The notes beneath the pieces are model-generated. The model searched no databases. It was not told where the DNA came from and saw nothing but the letters and a program-made list of their open reading frames with translations. The translations under genes and the position numbers were made by a program. Source: Woeseiaceae bacterium (GTDB lineage Bacteria; Pseudomonadota; Gammaproteobacteria; Steroidobacterales; Woeseiaceae). From it: a stretch of 64,000 nt of DNA. Below, piece after piece: positions 30,487-40,741 of this stretch (the first letter of the stretch is position 1; the number at the start of each line of letters is the position of its first letter). The stretch is from positions 1-64,000 of the forward strand of contig JAQWOA010000004.1 of NCBI GenBank assembly GCA_029246105.1, read 5' to 3'.

Positions 30487-31445
30487 GATGACTCAATCAA
30501 CCGAGCAGCAGTGCCTAGGCCACTTACCATTACTTGTTGAACACCAGGTGTTTTTTTCAATGCCTCTCGCACATCTATAGCGTACTCAGGCAAACATACC
30601 GCCTTAACTTGTGGGCCAGCGTCGATAGTAAAAAATACCTTACAGCCATCCTCTTGTAGTCGACGTATTCGCTGCATACAGGCTATCGTCGCAGAATTCC
30701 AATATACCAGTGAAGGCCGTGACGTCCACATTACTGAATGCATCTTGAGGCAATTGTGCTCAGCAACTGTAGCAAGGCCATCAAAGTCACGCCGATCAAT
30801 CGCAAGACGTGCTGAATCAAGATCTTTATCTTGTTGTGCAATCCAGCTCTTATAGAATGGTGACGTTTTACGAGAAAACTCCATCGCAACAGTGGAACCA
30901 ACTGCCTTTTGTCCGGTCTCGGTGATCGCAACGATTACTTGAATAGGCCAGGAATCGTCACTACAAAGCGATGTAACTTCAATGTTCTCACCAGAATTTT
31001 TTAGTTCCGCGAACCCACCATACAAAGACCGAGCGGCAGATCCTGATGCCTGTCCTGCAAGTTTCGCCAGCTCTGAAGTACTAAAAGACAGCCCTGCAGC
31101 ACCCGCTATGGCTACCGTTGTTGCTGCAAATGCAGAGGCAGACGATGCAAGTCCAGCAGCAATAGGAAAATTACTCTTGCTGCTGACGCGAACACGGCAC
31201 CGGTCACCTCCTGCCACGCTGTCGATACAAGCAGAGATTCTTGGCAACATTTCGATGTTTCGCTTGCCATTAACCACCAACTCATCCTGAGACAAGCCAG
31301 AGCTAAAATCGATACTAACCTCAGTATATAGATCGCTCAATGTGATCGAAATCGAACCAACCGCGGGTAGGTTTCGCGAAACATTGCGCTTACCCCAATA
31401 TTTGATTAGCGCGATATTCGGCTGTGCGATTGCCGTCGCATGCAT
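30483..31445 (-). CDS. mvaD: Diphosphomevalonate decarboxylase
   Basis: AQPNIALIKYWGKRN, AAGLASSASAFAATTVA, FTIDAGPQVKAVCLPE. Confidence 0.95.
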   Translation of the reverse strand: MHATAIAQPNIALIKYWGKRNVSRNLPAVGSISITLSDLYTEVSIDFSSGLSQDELVVNGKRNIEMLPRISACIDSVAGGDRCRVRVSSKSNFPIAAGLASSASAFAATTVAIAGAAGLSFSTSELAKLAGQASGSAARSLYGGFAELKNSGENIEVTSLCSDDSWPIQVIVAITETGQKAVGSTVAMEFSRKTSPFYKSWIAQQDKDLDSARLAIDRRDFDGLATVAEHNCLKMHSVMWTSRPSLVYWNSATIACMQRIRRLQEDGCKVFFTIDAGPQVKAVCLPEYAIDVREALKKTPGVQQVMVSGLGTAARLIESS

Positions 31446-31568
31446 TTAAGTGTGCCTCAATTATTTATCTGAATGAAAGATATGAATTATAGCTCAGAGA
31501 GAACCGCGCACAGTGAATGAATTCAGTGTACGCTTCATCACCAAATTTTTAATGGTAGCGACTTACCC

Positions 31569-32453
31569 TTGAAATTCAAAAACCGCATCGAAATGTATAC
31601 CAAAAGGGTTGACGCCAATTTGGAGGTAATATTGCCGCCAGCTTCTTCAAAGCCTGAGCGCCTGCATGATGCTATGCGCTATGCGATTTTTAATGGTGGA
31701 AAACGAATTCGACCGTTATTGGTTTATGCTACTGGTGAGTCCCTGAATGTAAATCCTGAATTACTCGATGCGCCTGCCGTCGCTATCGAGCTAATTCATG
31801 CTTTTTCGTTGGTTCACGATGACCTTCCCGCCATGGATAACGATGAGCTCCGACGTGGAAAACCATCAGTTCACAAACAGTATGACGAGGCGACTGCGAT
31901 TCTCGCGGCGGATGCACTGCAACCTCTTGCATTTTCAGTGCTGGCGAATATTAAAAAAGCACCGCCAGGCGTGGAACTTAAACTTATCCAGCTTTTATCG
32001 AGAGCCTGTGGCTCTATTGGCATGACTGGTGGTCAATCCATTGACCTTGCAGCAGAAGGCATGACCCTTACTCCCAATGAAGTTGAGCACATGTATTCCT
32101 TAAAAACAGGTGCGCTGATCCATGCCGCAATCTTGTCTGTCAGCCTCTTGAGTGAAAGCATCTCTGTGGAAGACACTTTGGCTTTGGATCGCTTTAGTCA
32201 TAATGTCGGTATAGCATTTCAGATTAAAGACGATATTCTCGATGTTGTCGGAAACACAAAGACCATCGGAAAACCAGTTAGATCAGACGAATTTCTGAGA
32301 AAAGCGACCTATCCCGCCTTATTTGGCATAGACGCCTCTCAAGCTCGTTGCAAAGAACTCTTAAAACAAGCGCTTAATGAGCTAACTAGATTTGGTGATA
32401 CTGGTGCCCCATTGGCATGGCTTGCTAGGTTTATTGTCGAGCGCGGCCTGTAG
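31569..32453 (+). CDS. ispA: Polyprenyl (farnesyl) diphosphate synthase
   Basis: FNGGKRIRPLLVYA, FSLVHDDLPAMDND, FQIKDDILDVVG. Confidence 0.95.
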   Translation: MKFKNRIEMYTKRVDANLEVILPPASSKPERLHDAMRYAIFNGGKRIRPLLVYATGESLNVNPELLDAPAVAIELIHAFSLVHDDLPAMDNDELRRGKPSVHKQYDEATAILAADALQPLAFSVLANIKKAPPGVELKLIQLLSRACGSIGMTGGQSIDLAAEGMTLTPNEVEHMYSLKTGALIHAAILSVSLLSESISVEDTLALDRFSHNVGIAFQIKDDILDVVGNTKTIGKPVRSDEFLRKATYPALFGIDASQARCKELLKQALNELTRFGDTGAPLAWLARFIVERGL

Positions 32454-32495
32454 TGGCAAGCGAAGAAGCTCGGCCAATAGGGTAGAATCTCAGTA

Positions 32496-34130
32496 ATGTA
32501 CACTAGTTTTTTCGGGCTTAATGAAAAGCCATTTTCAATAACGCCGGATCCGCGTTACCTTTTCATGAGCGAGAGGCACAGCGAAGCTTTAGCACACTTG
32601 GTATATGGCGTAACGGAAAGTGGTGGATTTTTACAGCTAACAGGTGAGGTAGGAACGGGCAAAACGACGTTGGTGCGTAGCTTGTTATTGAATCGAATGC
32701 CCGGCAATGCAGATGTGGCAGTCGTACTCAATCCACAAATAACGGCACAAGAATTCCTGCTGACTATCTGTGAGGAATTAAGCATCACGCCTCCTGAAAA
32801 AATAGATAGCATCAAGGCATTAACTGACACCCTCAATCAACACTTGTTAAGCGCTCACGCTGCTGGAAGACGGACGATACTGATCGTAGATGAAGCGCAA
32901 AATCTTGCTCCAGCTGTGCTTGAACAGGTCAGACTTTTAACAAACCTCGAAACAGCCAAACAAAAATTACTGCAAATAATCCTAATTGGTCAACCTGAAT
33001 TACGTGAACTACTTGGACGAAATGATCTCCGGCAGTTAGCACAACGAATCACCGGCCGTTATCATCTCGAGCCACTGACCAAAGAGGAAACTATTCAATA
33101 TATTGAACACCGACTCCGTGTTGCGGGAGCGCTCAGTGAAGTAATAGATAGTAGTGCTAAGAAAGAAATCTTTCGCCTTTCAGGTGGGGTGCCACGACTC
33201 ATCAATGTCATATGTGATCGAGCACTTCTAGGCGCATATAGTCAGGAATGTCGAGTCATTACAAAACGATTAATTCGCCATGCAGCAGCTGAAGTCTCGG
33301 GTGAGTTGGCAAGAAAACCACTTACTCCAAGCATTGCTATGGTCACAGGACTAATTGGTATGGTGATTATTATTTTGAGTATCTGGTCGGCAACAAGTGA
33401 AATTAATTTAACACCAGAAACATCACAAAATGCTGCAGTCCCAATTTCTGCCACTGAAAAACTGATTGTCGTTACCAAGAAAACAACATCAGCAACTCTA
33501 GCTGATAAACTTTCACTTGCTCAGGAATTAACAACAAAAGATTTTGCATTCTCTTCTTTATTCAGCCTTTGGGACCTCAATTATAAAAGTGAGTCAGATG
33601 ATGGCTGCTCACAAGCCGCCGCTGCCGGACTGGCATGTTTTATTCAGCGTGGATCCTGGAATGGGCTGAGTCAACTAGATCGACCCGCGATTCTTACTGT
33701 CATTGATGCTGAAGGAATTTCTCATGAACTGGTATTGATTGCCATTAATGAAGATATAGCGCACTTATCGATTGGAGGAGTGGCAGCTTCTCATCCAATA
33801 AATGAAGTGACAGATATTTGGTTTGGAGATTTTTTGATGCTGTGGCGGCCGCCGAGTAGTATCTCACTTTCGCTTTCGTCGAAATCTTTTGGCCCAGATG
33901 TTGTTTGGCTTCGACAAAGCTTGGCGGCAATCAATAAAAACTATGCAAGTGTTAACGCTAATAAAGAATCTTATGATATCAATTTACAAAATATTGTTAG
34001 GCAGTTTCAAAAAGACAATCGCTTGGAGGTTGACGGTCTCGTCGGTCAGCAGACCTTAATAATCATTAATTCATTGCTGGGTCTGAATGATTCCCCGCGA
34101 CTATCAGCTTCTCGACTTGCTCAGGACTAA
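32496..34130 (+). CDS. gspA: ExeA/GspA-like AAA ATPase with C-terminal peptidoglycan-binding domain
   Basis: YTSFFGLNEKPFSITPDPRYLFMSERHSEALAHL, GEVGTGKTTLVR; PG-binding-like VRQFQKDNRLEVDGLVGQQTL. Confidence 0.9.
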   Translation: MYTSFFGLNEKPFSITPDPRYLFMSERHSEALAHLVYGVTESGGFLQLTGEVGTGKTTLVRSLLLNRMPGNADVAVVLNPQITAQEFLLTICEELSITPPEKIDSIKALTDTLNQHLLSAHAAGRRTILIVDEAQNLAPAVLEQVRLLTNLETAKQKLLQIILIGQPELRELLGRNDLRQLAQRITGRYHLEPLTKEETIQYIEHRLRVAGALSEVIDSSAKKEIFRLSGGVPRLINVICDRALLGAYSQECRVITKRLIRHAAAEVSGELARKPLTPSIAMVTGLIGMVIIILSIWSATSEINLTPETSQNAAVPISATEKLIVVTKKTTSATLADKLSLAQELTTKDFAFSSLFSLWDLNYKSESDDGCSQAAAAGLACFIQRGSWNGLSQLDRPAILTVIDAEGISHELVLIAINEDIAHLSIGGVAASHPINEVTDIWFGDFLMLWRPPSSISLSLSSKSFGPDVVWLRQSLAAINKNYASVNANKESYDINLQNIVRQFQKDNRLEVDGLVGQQTLIIINSLLGLNDSPRLSASRLAQD

Positions 34131-34133
34131 CAA

Positions 34134-34772
34134 ATGTCATTTATTTTAGATGCACTTAAAAAGTCGGAAGTTGATCGTCAACAGCAAGGCTCTACTGAGT
34201 TCACTAGCATGCCATCAAGCAAAGCTAGTGTGGTAGTGCCGCGCTGGTTATGGATTATTTGCATCTTATTGGTGGTCAATCTCGCCGTTCTAATCGGCCT
34301 ATTACAGAGACTCGATTCAAAGCAAGTGGCAGCTGAAGTATCTACTACAAAATCAATAATGTCGGAGGTCGAGGATAAACCTGAGACATTGCCCAACTTT
34401 GTGGAGCAAGTGGAAAATGCGAAACAAAGTCGCCCAGATCTGCAACAGGAAATTCAGACCTCCGATAAATCCAATTTACAGTCCAATATGGTTGAGCCAA
34501 TTCTGGCTTCACAAGAACTTGCACTAACTTCGATACCCAAACTTTACCCTTCAATTTATGAAATCCGTGCAAGTGACACTAGAAATATTCCAGAACTACA
34601 TCTCGATATTCATGCCTATGATGACGACCCCTCAGGTCGATTTGTATTTATAAACATGGTGAAATATCGCGAAGGATCGCGGCTCGATGGCGACCTCATC
34701 GTCTCAGAAATTACGCCTGATGGTGTCGTGCTGGATCATAAAGGTCAATTGCTTCTGTTGCCACGTGAATAG
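34134..34772 (+). CDS. gspB: General secretion pathway protein B
   Basis: MSFILDALKKSEVDRQQQG N-terminus, one TM, C-terminal GspB-like domain. Confidence 0.85.
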   Translation: MSFILDALKKSEVDRQQQGSTEFTSMPSSKASVVVPRWLWIICILLVVNLAVLIGLLQRLDSKQVAAEVSTTKSIMSEVEDKPETLPNFVEQVENAKQSRPDLQQEIQTSDKSNLQSNMVEPILASQELALTSIPKLYPSIYEIRASDTRNIPELHLDIHAYDDDPSGRFVFINMVKYREGSRLDGDLIVSEITPDGVVLDHKGQLLLLPRE

Positions 34773-34788
34773 TCACCAATACTCACAT

Positions 34789-36606
34789 ATGAACACTGAT
34801 GATCTAGCGAATGCGCTTATTTCAGGTTTTCGCTCTGTCATTGCTCAACAAGAATATCTAAACCGCATAAATGTTTTTCCAGTAGCAGACAGCGATACCG
34901 GAACTAATCTCAGTCTTTCACTCAGCTCTGCCTTAGTTATTGTTGATAATAATAAGGAAAAGCACGTTGGTCCGATGCTTGTATCATTGGCAGACGCAAT
35001 GCTCGATGGTGCGCGCGGTAACTCTGGAGCAATTTTTGCTCAATTTTTTCAGGGTATTAGTGATTCTGCAGGTGAATTGACATATTTCACTACTGACACC
35101 TTTAGAGATGCCATAAATTTGGGTTCTGAATACGCTCACGACGCACTATCAAACCCACGCGAAGGTACCGTGCTATCGGTTATTCAGGCTTTCGCTAAAA
35201 GTATCACCCAGCTCACATCAGAAAACCCGGAAGCCGAATTCATAGACGTTATCAGTAAGGCTCAGGCCATAGTCGAAAAGGCACTTACTGAAACACCCAA
35301 ACAACTAAATATTCTCAAAAAAGCAGGCGTTGTAGATGCTGGAGCAAAAGGTTTTGCACTTCTCATCGGTGGTATGTCCGACTATCTTCAGAATGGAGTA
35401 ATCAAACCAATGCCAGAAATGGCTCTTCTGAATGAGGTCGAATCAGGAATTGAGATTTCCACTGACAATACCTCATCGCAATTCCGCTTCTGCACAGAAT
35501 GCCTAGTGACTGCAAGCGACATCGACCGAAGAAAATTACGAGAAGCTCTTGCTGGCCTCGGCGACTCAATTGTTTTGGCAGGCAGCAAACACAAGGCAAA
35601 GATTCATATTCATGTGGACAATCCTGACACCGTCTTTGGGGTTGCAAGACAATTTGGTGAGATTAGCGGAAAAAAAGCTGATGATATGCATCGACAACAA
35701 AGTGCAGCACATAATTCATCTAAAAGTTTTGTTGTTATTACAGACTCAGGTGCTGATATCAGTGACGAAGACATCGAGCGTCTTGATATTCATATGGTCC
35801 CATGCCGAATTCAATTCGGCAATCAAGGCTACCTCGACAAAGTGAGCATATCTTCAGCTGAGTTTTATGCAGAACTTAAAAATAATCCCCATCACCCAAC
35901 AACATCACAGCCCTCACCCGGTGATTTCCGACGACAATTCCAATTCCTAGCCAGTCATTTTGAGAATGTTCTTTCAATTACACTGTCTTCTAATGCCAGC
36001 GGAGCTTACGAAGGAGCAAAATTAGCGGCAAAGCGTAGCAAAGCGCCGGGGTATATTCATGTTGTTGATTCATTAAATGCATCAATAGGGCAAGGGCAAT
36101 TAACTATTCTGGCTGCCGAATGCGCAGCAGCTGGAATTAGTATTGATAAAACATTAAAAATTCTTGAGCGGGAAATTCCACAAACAAAGACTTTCGCACT
36201 TCTGTACGACTTAAGCTACGCCGTTCGTGGCGGCCGCCTTCCGCAATGGATTAAATTAATAGCCGACTTACTACGAGTAACGCCAATCATTTATATTAAA
36301 GCAAACGGACAACTTGGATTGGCAACATGCCTTCTCGGACGTGGCAACCGAATTAGAAGGTACGCTAAATTTATCAGCTCTCACTATAAAGATAACGAAA
36401 ATTTACAAATAGGCATTGGACACGCAATCTGCTCGAAAGATGCGGAAGAGCTGGCCAAGCAGCTCCGGAATAACATCGAATCAATTGATGAGTTGAAAAT
36501 TTGTGAATTAGGCCCTGGACTTGGTGCTCACGGCGGACCCGGAACACTAATTGTATCGACTCGTTCTGCAATATCAGATGATGGCCTCACCAGTGGGCCT
36601 AATTAA
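34789..36606 (+). CDS. DAK2 (DhaL)-DegV fusion protein, FakA/FakB-like
   Basis: NRINVFPVADSDTGTNLSLSL, DGARGNSGAIFAQFFQG (DAK2); VVITDSGADISDEDIERLDIHMVPCRIQFG, TTSQPSPGDF (DegV); start ATG 34789. Confidence 0.9.
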   Translation: MNTDDLANALISGFRSVIAQQEYLNRINVFPVADSDTGTNLSLSLSSALVIVDNNKEKHVGPMLVSLADAMLDGARGNSGAIFAQFFQGISDSAGELTYFTTDTFRDAINLGSEYAHDALSNPREGTVLSVIQAFAKSITQLTSENPEAEFIDVISKAQAIVEKALTETPKQLNILKKAGVVDAGAKGFALLIGGMSDYLQNGVIKPMPEMALLNEVESGIEISTDNTSSQFRFCTECLVTASDIDRRKLREALAGLGDSIVLAGSKHKAKIHIHVDNPDTVFGVARQFGEISGKKADDMHRQQSAAHNSSKSFVVITDSGADISDEDIERLDIHMVPCRIQFGNQGYLDKVSISSAEFYAELKNNPHHPTTSQPSPGDFRRQFQFLASHFENVLSITLSSNASGAYEGAKLAAKRSKAPGYIHVVDSLNASIGQGQLTILAAECAAAGISIDKTLKILEREIPQTKTFALLYDLSYAVRGGRLPQWIKLIADLLRVTPIIYIKANGQLGLATCLLGRGNRIRRYAKFISSHYKDNENLQIGIGHAICSKDAEELAKQLRNNIESIDELKICELGPGLGAHGGPGTLIVSTRSAISDDGLTSGPN

Positions 36607-37242
36607 GTACTTTCCCTGATTACGCACATTATTCACCTGAAAACTTACCGGCCAAGCACGTAATTTGGGTGTTTCCCGGTCTGCATTTTCAAGATAGTCA
36701 GCTTTTCCAAATAACCAATCATCAGTAGCATCAGCAGGAAGAATTACTGGCATTCGATGATGTAATTGCAGCATAAAGTCATTTGCAGCAATTGTTAACA
36801 ATGCCGTTGTCTGCATCACCCCACCGCTTTTGTGATCTTTCCAATTCTCCCAAATTCCGGCCAATGCAAATGGCTCGCCACTCGCGAGAGATATAAAATG
36901 TGGTATTTTTTTATCCCCCTGTTTATGCCATTCATAGAAACCATCAGTGAGCACAACACAGCGACGATGCCTAAATGCGGAACGAAAAGATGGTTTCTCA
37001 GTTACAGTCTCAGCACGAGCATTAATCATACGATTTCCAATCATAGGATCTTTCGCCCAAGATGGTATTAATCCCCAACGTAACATCGTAAGTTCACGCT
37101 GTTGTCGGTTGTCGTTTCGAATTACGGCTATGTATTGAGTTGGTGCGATGTTGAAATATGGTTCAACTTTGAGTGAACTATCAACACCAAATGAAGCTAT
37201 TGTCGATTCACTAGGAGAATAAAAAGCGAAACGTCCACACAT
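36574..37242 (-). CDS. SOS response-associated peptidase (SRAP, YedK/HMCES family)
   Basis: MCGRFAFYS with Cys2, YFNIAPTQYIAVI, RWGLIPSWAKDP, NARAET; real start at MCGRF. Confidence 0.93.
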   Translation of the reverse strand: MCGRFAFYSPSESTIASFGVDSSLKVEPYFNIAPTQYIAVIRNDNRQQRELTMLRWGLIPSWAKDPMIGNRMINARAETVTEKPSFRSAFRHRRCVVLTDGFYEWHKQGDKKIPHFISLASGEPFALAGIWENWKDHKSGGVMQTTALLTIAANDFMLQLHHRMPVILPADATDDWLFGKADYLENADRETPKLRAWPVSFQVNNVRNQGKYLIRPTGEAII

Positions 37243-37244
37243 AC

Positions 37245-38018
37245 TTATTCGCGAATTCCAATGCCTTTTTTCATTAAAAATAAACTTACCGAGAACAAAA
37301 GGACTACAAATACAACGAGTATGGTATACGCATAAGTAATACTTATATCCGAGGTTCCTAATATTCCATATCGAAAAGCATTGACCATGTAAAGAATTGG
37401 ATTCGCCTTCGAAATCCCTTGCCAAAAATCTGGCAACATGGATATTGAATAGAATACGCCACCGAGATACGTAAGCGGTGTAAGCACGAATGTAGGCACA
37501 ATTGAAATGTCGTCGAATTTCTTAGCAAAGACTGCATTTATAAATCCGGCTAACGAGAAGACAATAGACGATAACAAAACAACAGATATCATAATGAAAG
37601 GGTGTGCAATCTCAAGGCGTGTGAAAAACAAAGCTATTATGGTAACCAATATTCCAACTAGCATGCCGCGTAATACGCCACCTGCAACATGACCAATAAT
37701 AATGCTTACATTCGACATTGGTGAAACCAACATTTCTTCAATGTACCCAGTAAATTTTGCGCCGAAGAACGAGGAAACAACGTTTCCATAGGAGTTAGTA
37801 ATCACAGACATCATAATCAGGCCTGGAGCAATGTACTGCATGTAATCGAAGCCATCCATGCTACCAATACGACGCCCAATTAGATTGCCGAAAATTATAA
37901 AATATAGAGTCATAGTTATAGCCGGCGGCACAATTGTCTGAATCCAGATTCGGAGTACCCGATTCATTTCCTTACGAATTACTGTGCGCACCGCAACCAA
38001 ATTAAGTTGAATATTCAT
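37245..38018 (-). CDS. ABC-2 type transporter permease (YadH-like)
   Basis: Six hydrophobic segments; TLYFIIFGNLIGRRIG, SPMSNVSIIIGHV; coupled to the ATPase gene. Confidence 0.88.
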   Translation of the reverse strand: MNIQLNLVAVRTVIRKEMNRVLRIWIQTIVPPAITMTLYFIIFGNLIGRRIGSMDGFDYMQYIAPGLIMMSVITNSYGNVVSSFFGAKFTGYIEEMLVSPMSNVSIIIGHVAGGVLRGMLVGILVTIIALFFTRLEIAHPFIMISVVLLSSIVFSLAGFINAVFAKKFDDISIVPTFVLTPLTYLGGVFYSISMLPDFWQGISKANPILYMVNAFRYGILGTSDISITYAYTILVVFVVLLFSVSLFLMKKGIGIRE

Positions 38019-38947
38019 ATATTGCCAGCCGGTTCGTATTTACCATCAACCAAACGCAAGAATAATTCCTCAAGACGATTTGCCTTATTCCGCATACTCA
38101 CCACTCGAATACCGTTTGCATTGAGCTGCTCAAATAAATCATTAATATTACGATCAGGGCCTTTCTCAACCTCGAGCTGGCAGTCGCTACGTAGTTTTGC
38201 CTTGAAGCCCACGAGAGACGGCGCTTGTTTCAGATCATCTGCCAAACTTAAGATCAGCACTTCTCGCTGCAACTTCCGCAAAACTGTACTCATTTTCGCA
38301 TCCTCGATTATTTTACCTTCATCGATAATGGCAATATGACGACAAAGCGATTCCGCTTCTTCCAGATAATGCGTAGTCAATATAATCGTAGTACCTGCTT
38401 CATTAATTTCTTGCAGGTAATTCCACATAGAGCGTCGAATTTCGATATCAACTCCAGCGGTCGGCTCATCAAGTATGAGTAAGCTTGGCTCATGCACGAG
38501 CGCTCTAGCAATCATTAACCTACGCTTCATACCACCCGATAAACTTAATGCAATGTCATCACGTCGGTCCCAAAGATGCAGTGCACGCAAATATTTTTCG
38601 ACGCGTTGACGCGCAACTTTTTCACTAATGCCATAGTAACCAGCATGATTAATAACAATGTTACCGACGGTGTCCCACAAATTGAGATTAATCTCCTGTG
38701 GCACCAGCCCAAGAAAAGACTTTGCAACTTCGTGATCGCTATCAATACTGTGGCCAAATATTTCTACTTGACCGCCTGACTTATTAACTAATGAACTAAC
38801 GATACCGATCGCTGTAGTCTTTCCTGCGCCATTGGGGCCCAATAACGCATAGAAATCACCAGCCTCGACATTCAGGTCTATACCTTTAAGGGCTTGATTA
38901 CCGTTATCGTATGTTTTTTTAAGATTTTTTATTGTTAGGGCATTCAT
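38015..38947 (-). CDS. ABC transporter ATP-binding protein (YadG-like)
   Basis: GPNGAGKTT, LSGGMKRRLMIARAL, LLILDEPTAGVD. Confidence 0.93.
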   Translation of the reverse strand: MNALTIKNLKKTYDNGNQALKGIDLNVEAGDFYALLGPNGAGKTTAIGIVSSLVNKSGGQVEIFGHSIDSDHEVAKSFLGLVPQEINLNLWDTVGNIVINHAGYYGISEKVARQRVEKYLRALHLWDRRDDIALSLSGGMKRRLMIARALVHEPSLLILDEPTAGVDIEIRRSMWNYLQEINEAGTTIILTTHYLEEAESLCRHIAIIDEGKIIEDAKMSTVLRKLQREVLILSLADDLKQAPSLVGFKAKLRSDCQLEVEKGPDRNINDLFEQLNANGIRVVSMRNKANRLEELFLRLVDGKYEPAGNI

Positions 38948-39066
38948 AAAGTTCGGTATTGTAACCATGACATCTCATGATCGTCACAACTTCTTCTCTG
39001 TCACTCACAGTAGGGTATTATCCATCGCTTAATTTTGACTGAAATAATAAGGAAGCGCCCCACTGT

Positions 39067-39963
39067 ATGGAAGACCATAATGTTTTTGCCGGTGCGTTTG
39101 TTGACCGTAACACACAAAGACGTAAAGACAGCCATTGGCTGGATACAGCGTTGCTGCATGAGAACACGCGCTTCATTCCAATCTGCGGTGATTACTTCCT
39201 AATTGGCGGTGATCCTCTGCATCTCAAGCTACTTGAACGACATCAGGTTGAATCTCTTCTCGAAGAACACAACCAAATTTTTATTGGTTTATTCCGCGGA
39301 AATCCCACGTTCGCGATCATGACAAATAAGGATAAAATAACTACATATAGAGAACTTGGAGAGTTACAAGATCTTCGATCTCTTGGCAGCGCAATACCTG
39401 CTGACGAGGCGAATCTAGCGGCCCATGCTCGTGGATTAGCGCTATGGCATGGATCGCAACAATTCTGTGGTCAGTGTGGCTCATCAACGTACTCTGATAA
39501 TGGGGGTAATTCCCGTCGCTGTATGAACATCGATTGCAATCGCGCAATATTTCCAAGAGTAGACCCTGCAATCATAGTTCTTGTCACTGATGGCGATCGA
39601 TGTTTGCTTGGCCGACAGGCTGGCTGGCCAGAAGGCCGTTACTCGACTATCGCAGGATTTGTCGAACCGGGCGAAAGCCCCGAAGATGCAGTTTGCCGGG
39701 AAGTATTCGAGGAGACCAATATTCGAGTTTGTGACGTTTGCTATAGCAGCTCTCAACCTTGGCCATTCCCCTCATCATTAATGCTTGGTTTTATTACCAA
39801 GACTGATGCTACAGTCACTCAAGAAATACGTCTGAATGATGGCGAACTGGAGGATGCCGCTTGGTTTACACGCAAGGAATTAACCTCCGGATTTCCCAAG
39901 CTACCGCTTAGAATATCAATAGCACGTAGACTCATCGACGGCTGGCTATCGTTAGAGGGCTAA
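39067..39963 (+). CDS. nudC: NAD+ diphosphatase
   Basis: Zn ribbon CGQCG...CMNIDC; Nudix box GFVEPGESPEDAVCREVFEET. Confidence 0.95.
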   Translation: MEDHNVFAGAFVDRNTQRRKDSHWLDTALLHENTRFIPICGDYFLIGGDPLHLKLLERHQVESLLEEHNQIFIGLFRGNPTFAIMTNKDKITTYRELGELQDLRSLGSAIPADEANLAAHARGLALWHGSQQFCGQCGSSTYSDNGGNSRRCMNIDCNRAIFPRVDPAIIVLVTDGDRCLLGRQAGWPEGRYSTIAGFVEPGESPEDAVCREVFEETNIRVCDVCYSSSQPWPFPSSLMLGFITKTDATVTQEIRLNDGELEDAAWFTRKELTSGFPKLPLRISIARRLIDGWLSLEG

Positions 39964-39972
39964 TAAATAAAG

Positions 39973-40740
39973 ATGTGCCTCGTTGTAATAGCATGGCAGA
40001 AATGCGCAGATTACCCACTGATTGTTGCTGGTAATCGCGACGAGTTCTATGAAAGACCAACCGAGAACGCACACTGGTGGCCTGACAATCCTAACCTTGT
40101 TGGTGGCCGTGATTTACAAGCCGGCGGTACATGGTTAGCAATACATCGCAATGGTCGCTTTGCGACAATTACAAACTTCCGAGATGCCAAACCGTCGTCC
40201 GAAAGGTATCGATCCCGTGGACATCTCATTACGGAATTTCTAAATAGTGAGGACTCACCAATCGATTACTTCAAAAGCATTAATGGGTCACTCTATGATG
40301 GCTTCAATTTACTCGCATCTGATGGCAAGACACTTGGATGGCTCTCAAATCGCGATGGCGATGTAAAAATCCTTAAGCCAGGAATTTATGGCCTAAGCAA
40401 CTCTCTTCTAAACTCGCCCCAACACAAGGTAAAGCGAAGTAAAACAGCACTTAATAAGCTAATCCAGAATAACAAGATAAATGAAAAAGAATTGTTAAGA
40501 TTGTTATACAACAAGGAAAGAGCAGTCACTGAAGAAATAAACTCTAACTATCTACCTTTCGCGGCCGCACATGCAATCAGCGCTCCCTTTGTTACCTTAA
40601 ATGACTATGGAACACGAAGCTCTAGTATCGTGTTATGCGACTCAAAAGGTTACTGGCGACTTCATGAGCGTCGTTTCAATAAGAGCGGCAATCATCGTGG
40701 TGATTCAGCTTTTGCATTTACAGTCGGAGAAGATCGATAG
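39973..40740 (+). CDS. NRDE family protein (TANGO2-like)
   Basis: MCLVVIAW, AGNRDEFYERPT, GGRDLQAGGTWLAI. Confidence 0.92.
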   Translation: MCLVVIAWQKCADYPLIVAGNRDEFYERPTENAHWWPDNPNLVGGRDLQAGGTWLAIHRNGRFATITNFRDAKPSSERYRSRGHLITEFLNSEDSPIDYFKSINGSLYDGFNLLASDGKTLGWLSNRDGDVKILKPGIYGLSNSLLNSPQHKVKRSKTALNKLIQNNKINEKELLRLLYNKERAVTEEINSNYLPFAAAHAISAPFVTLNDYGTRSSSIVLCDSKGYWRLHERRFNKSGNHRGDSAFAFTVGEDR

Positions 40741-40741
40741 T

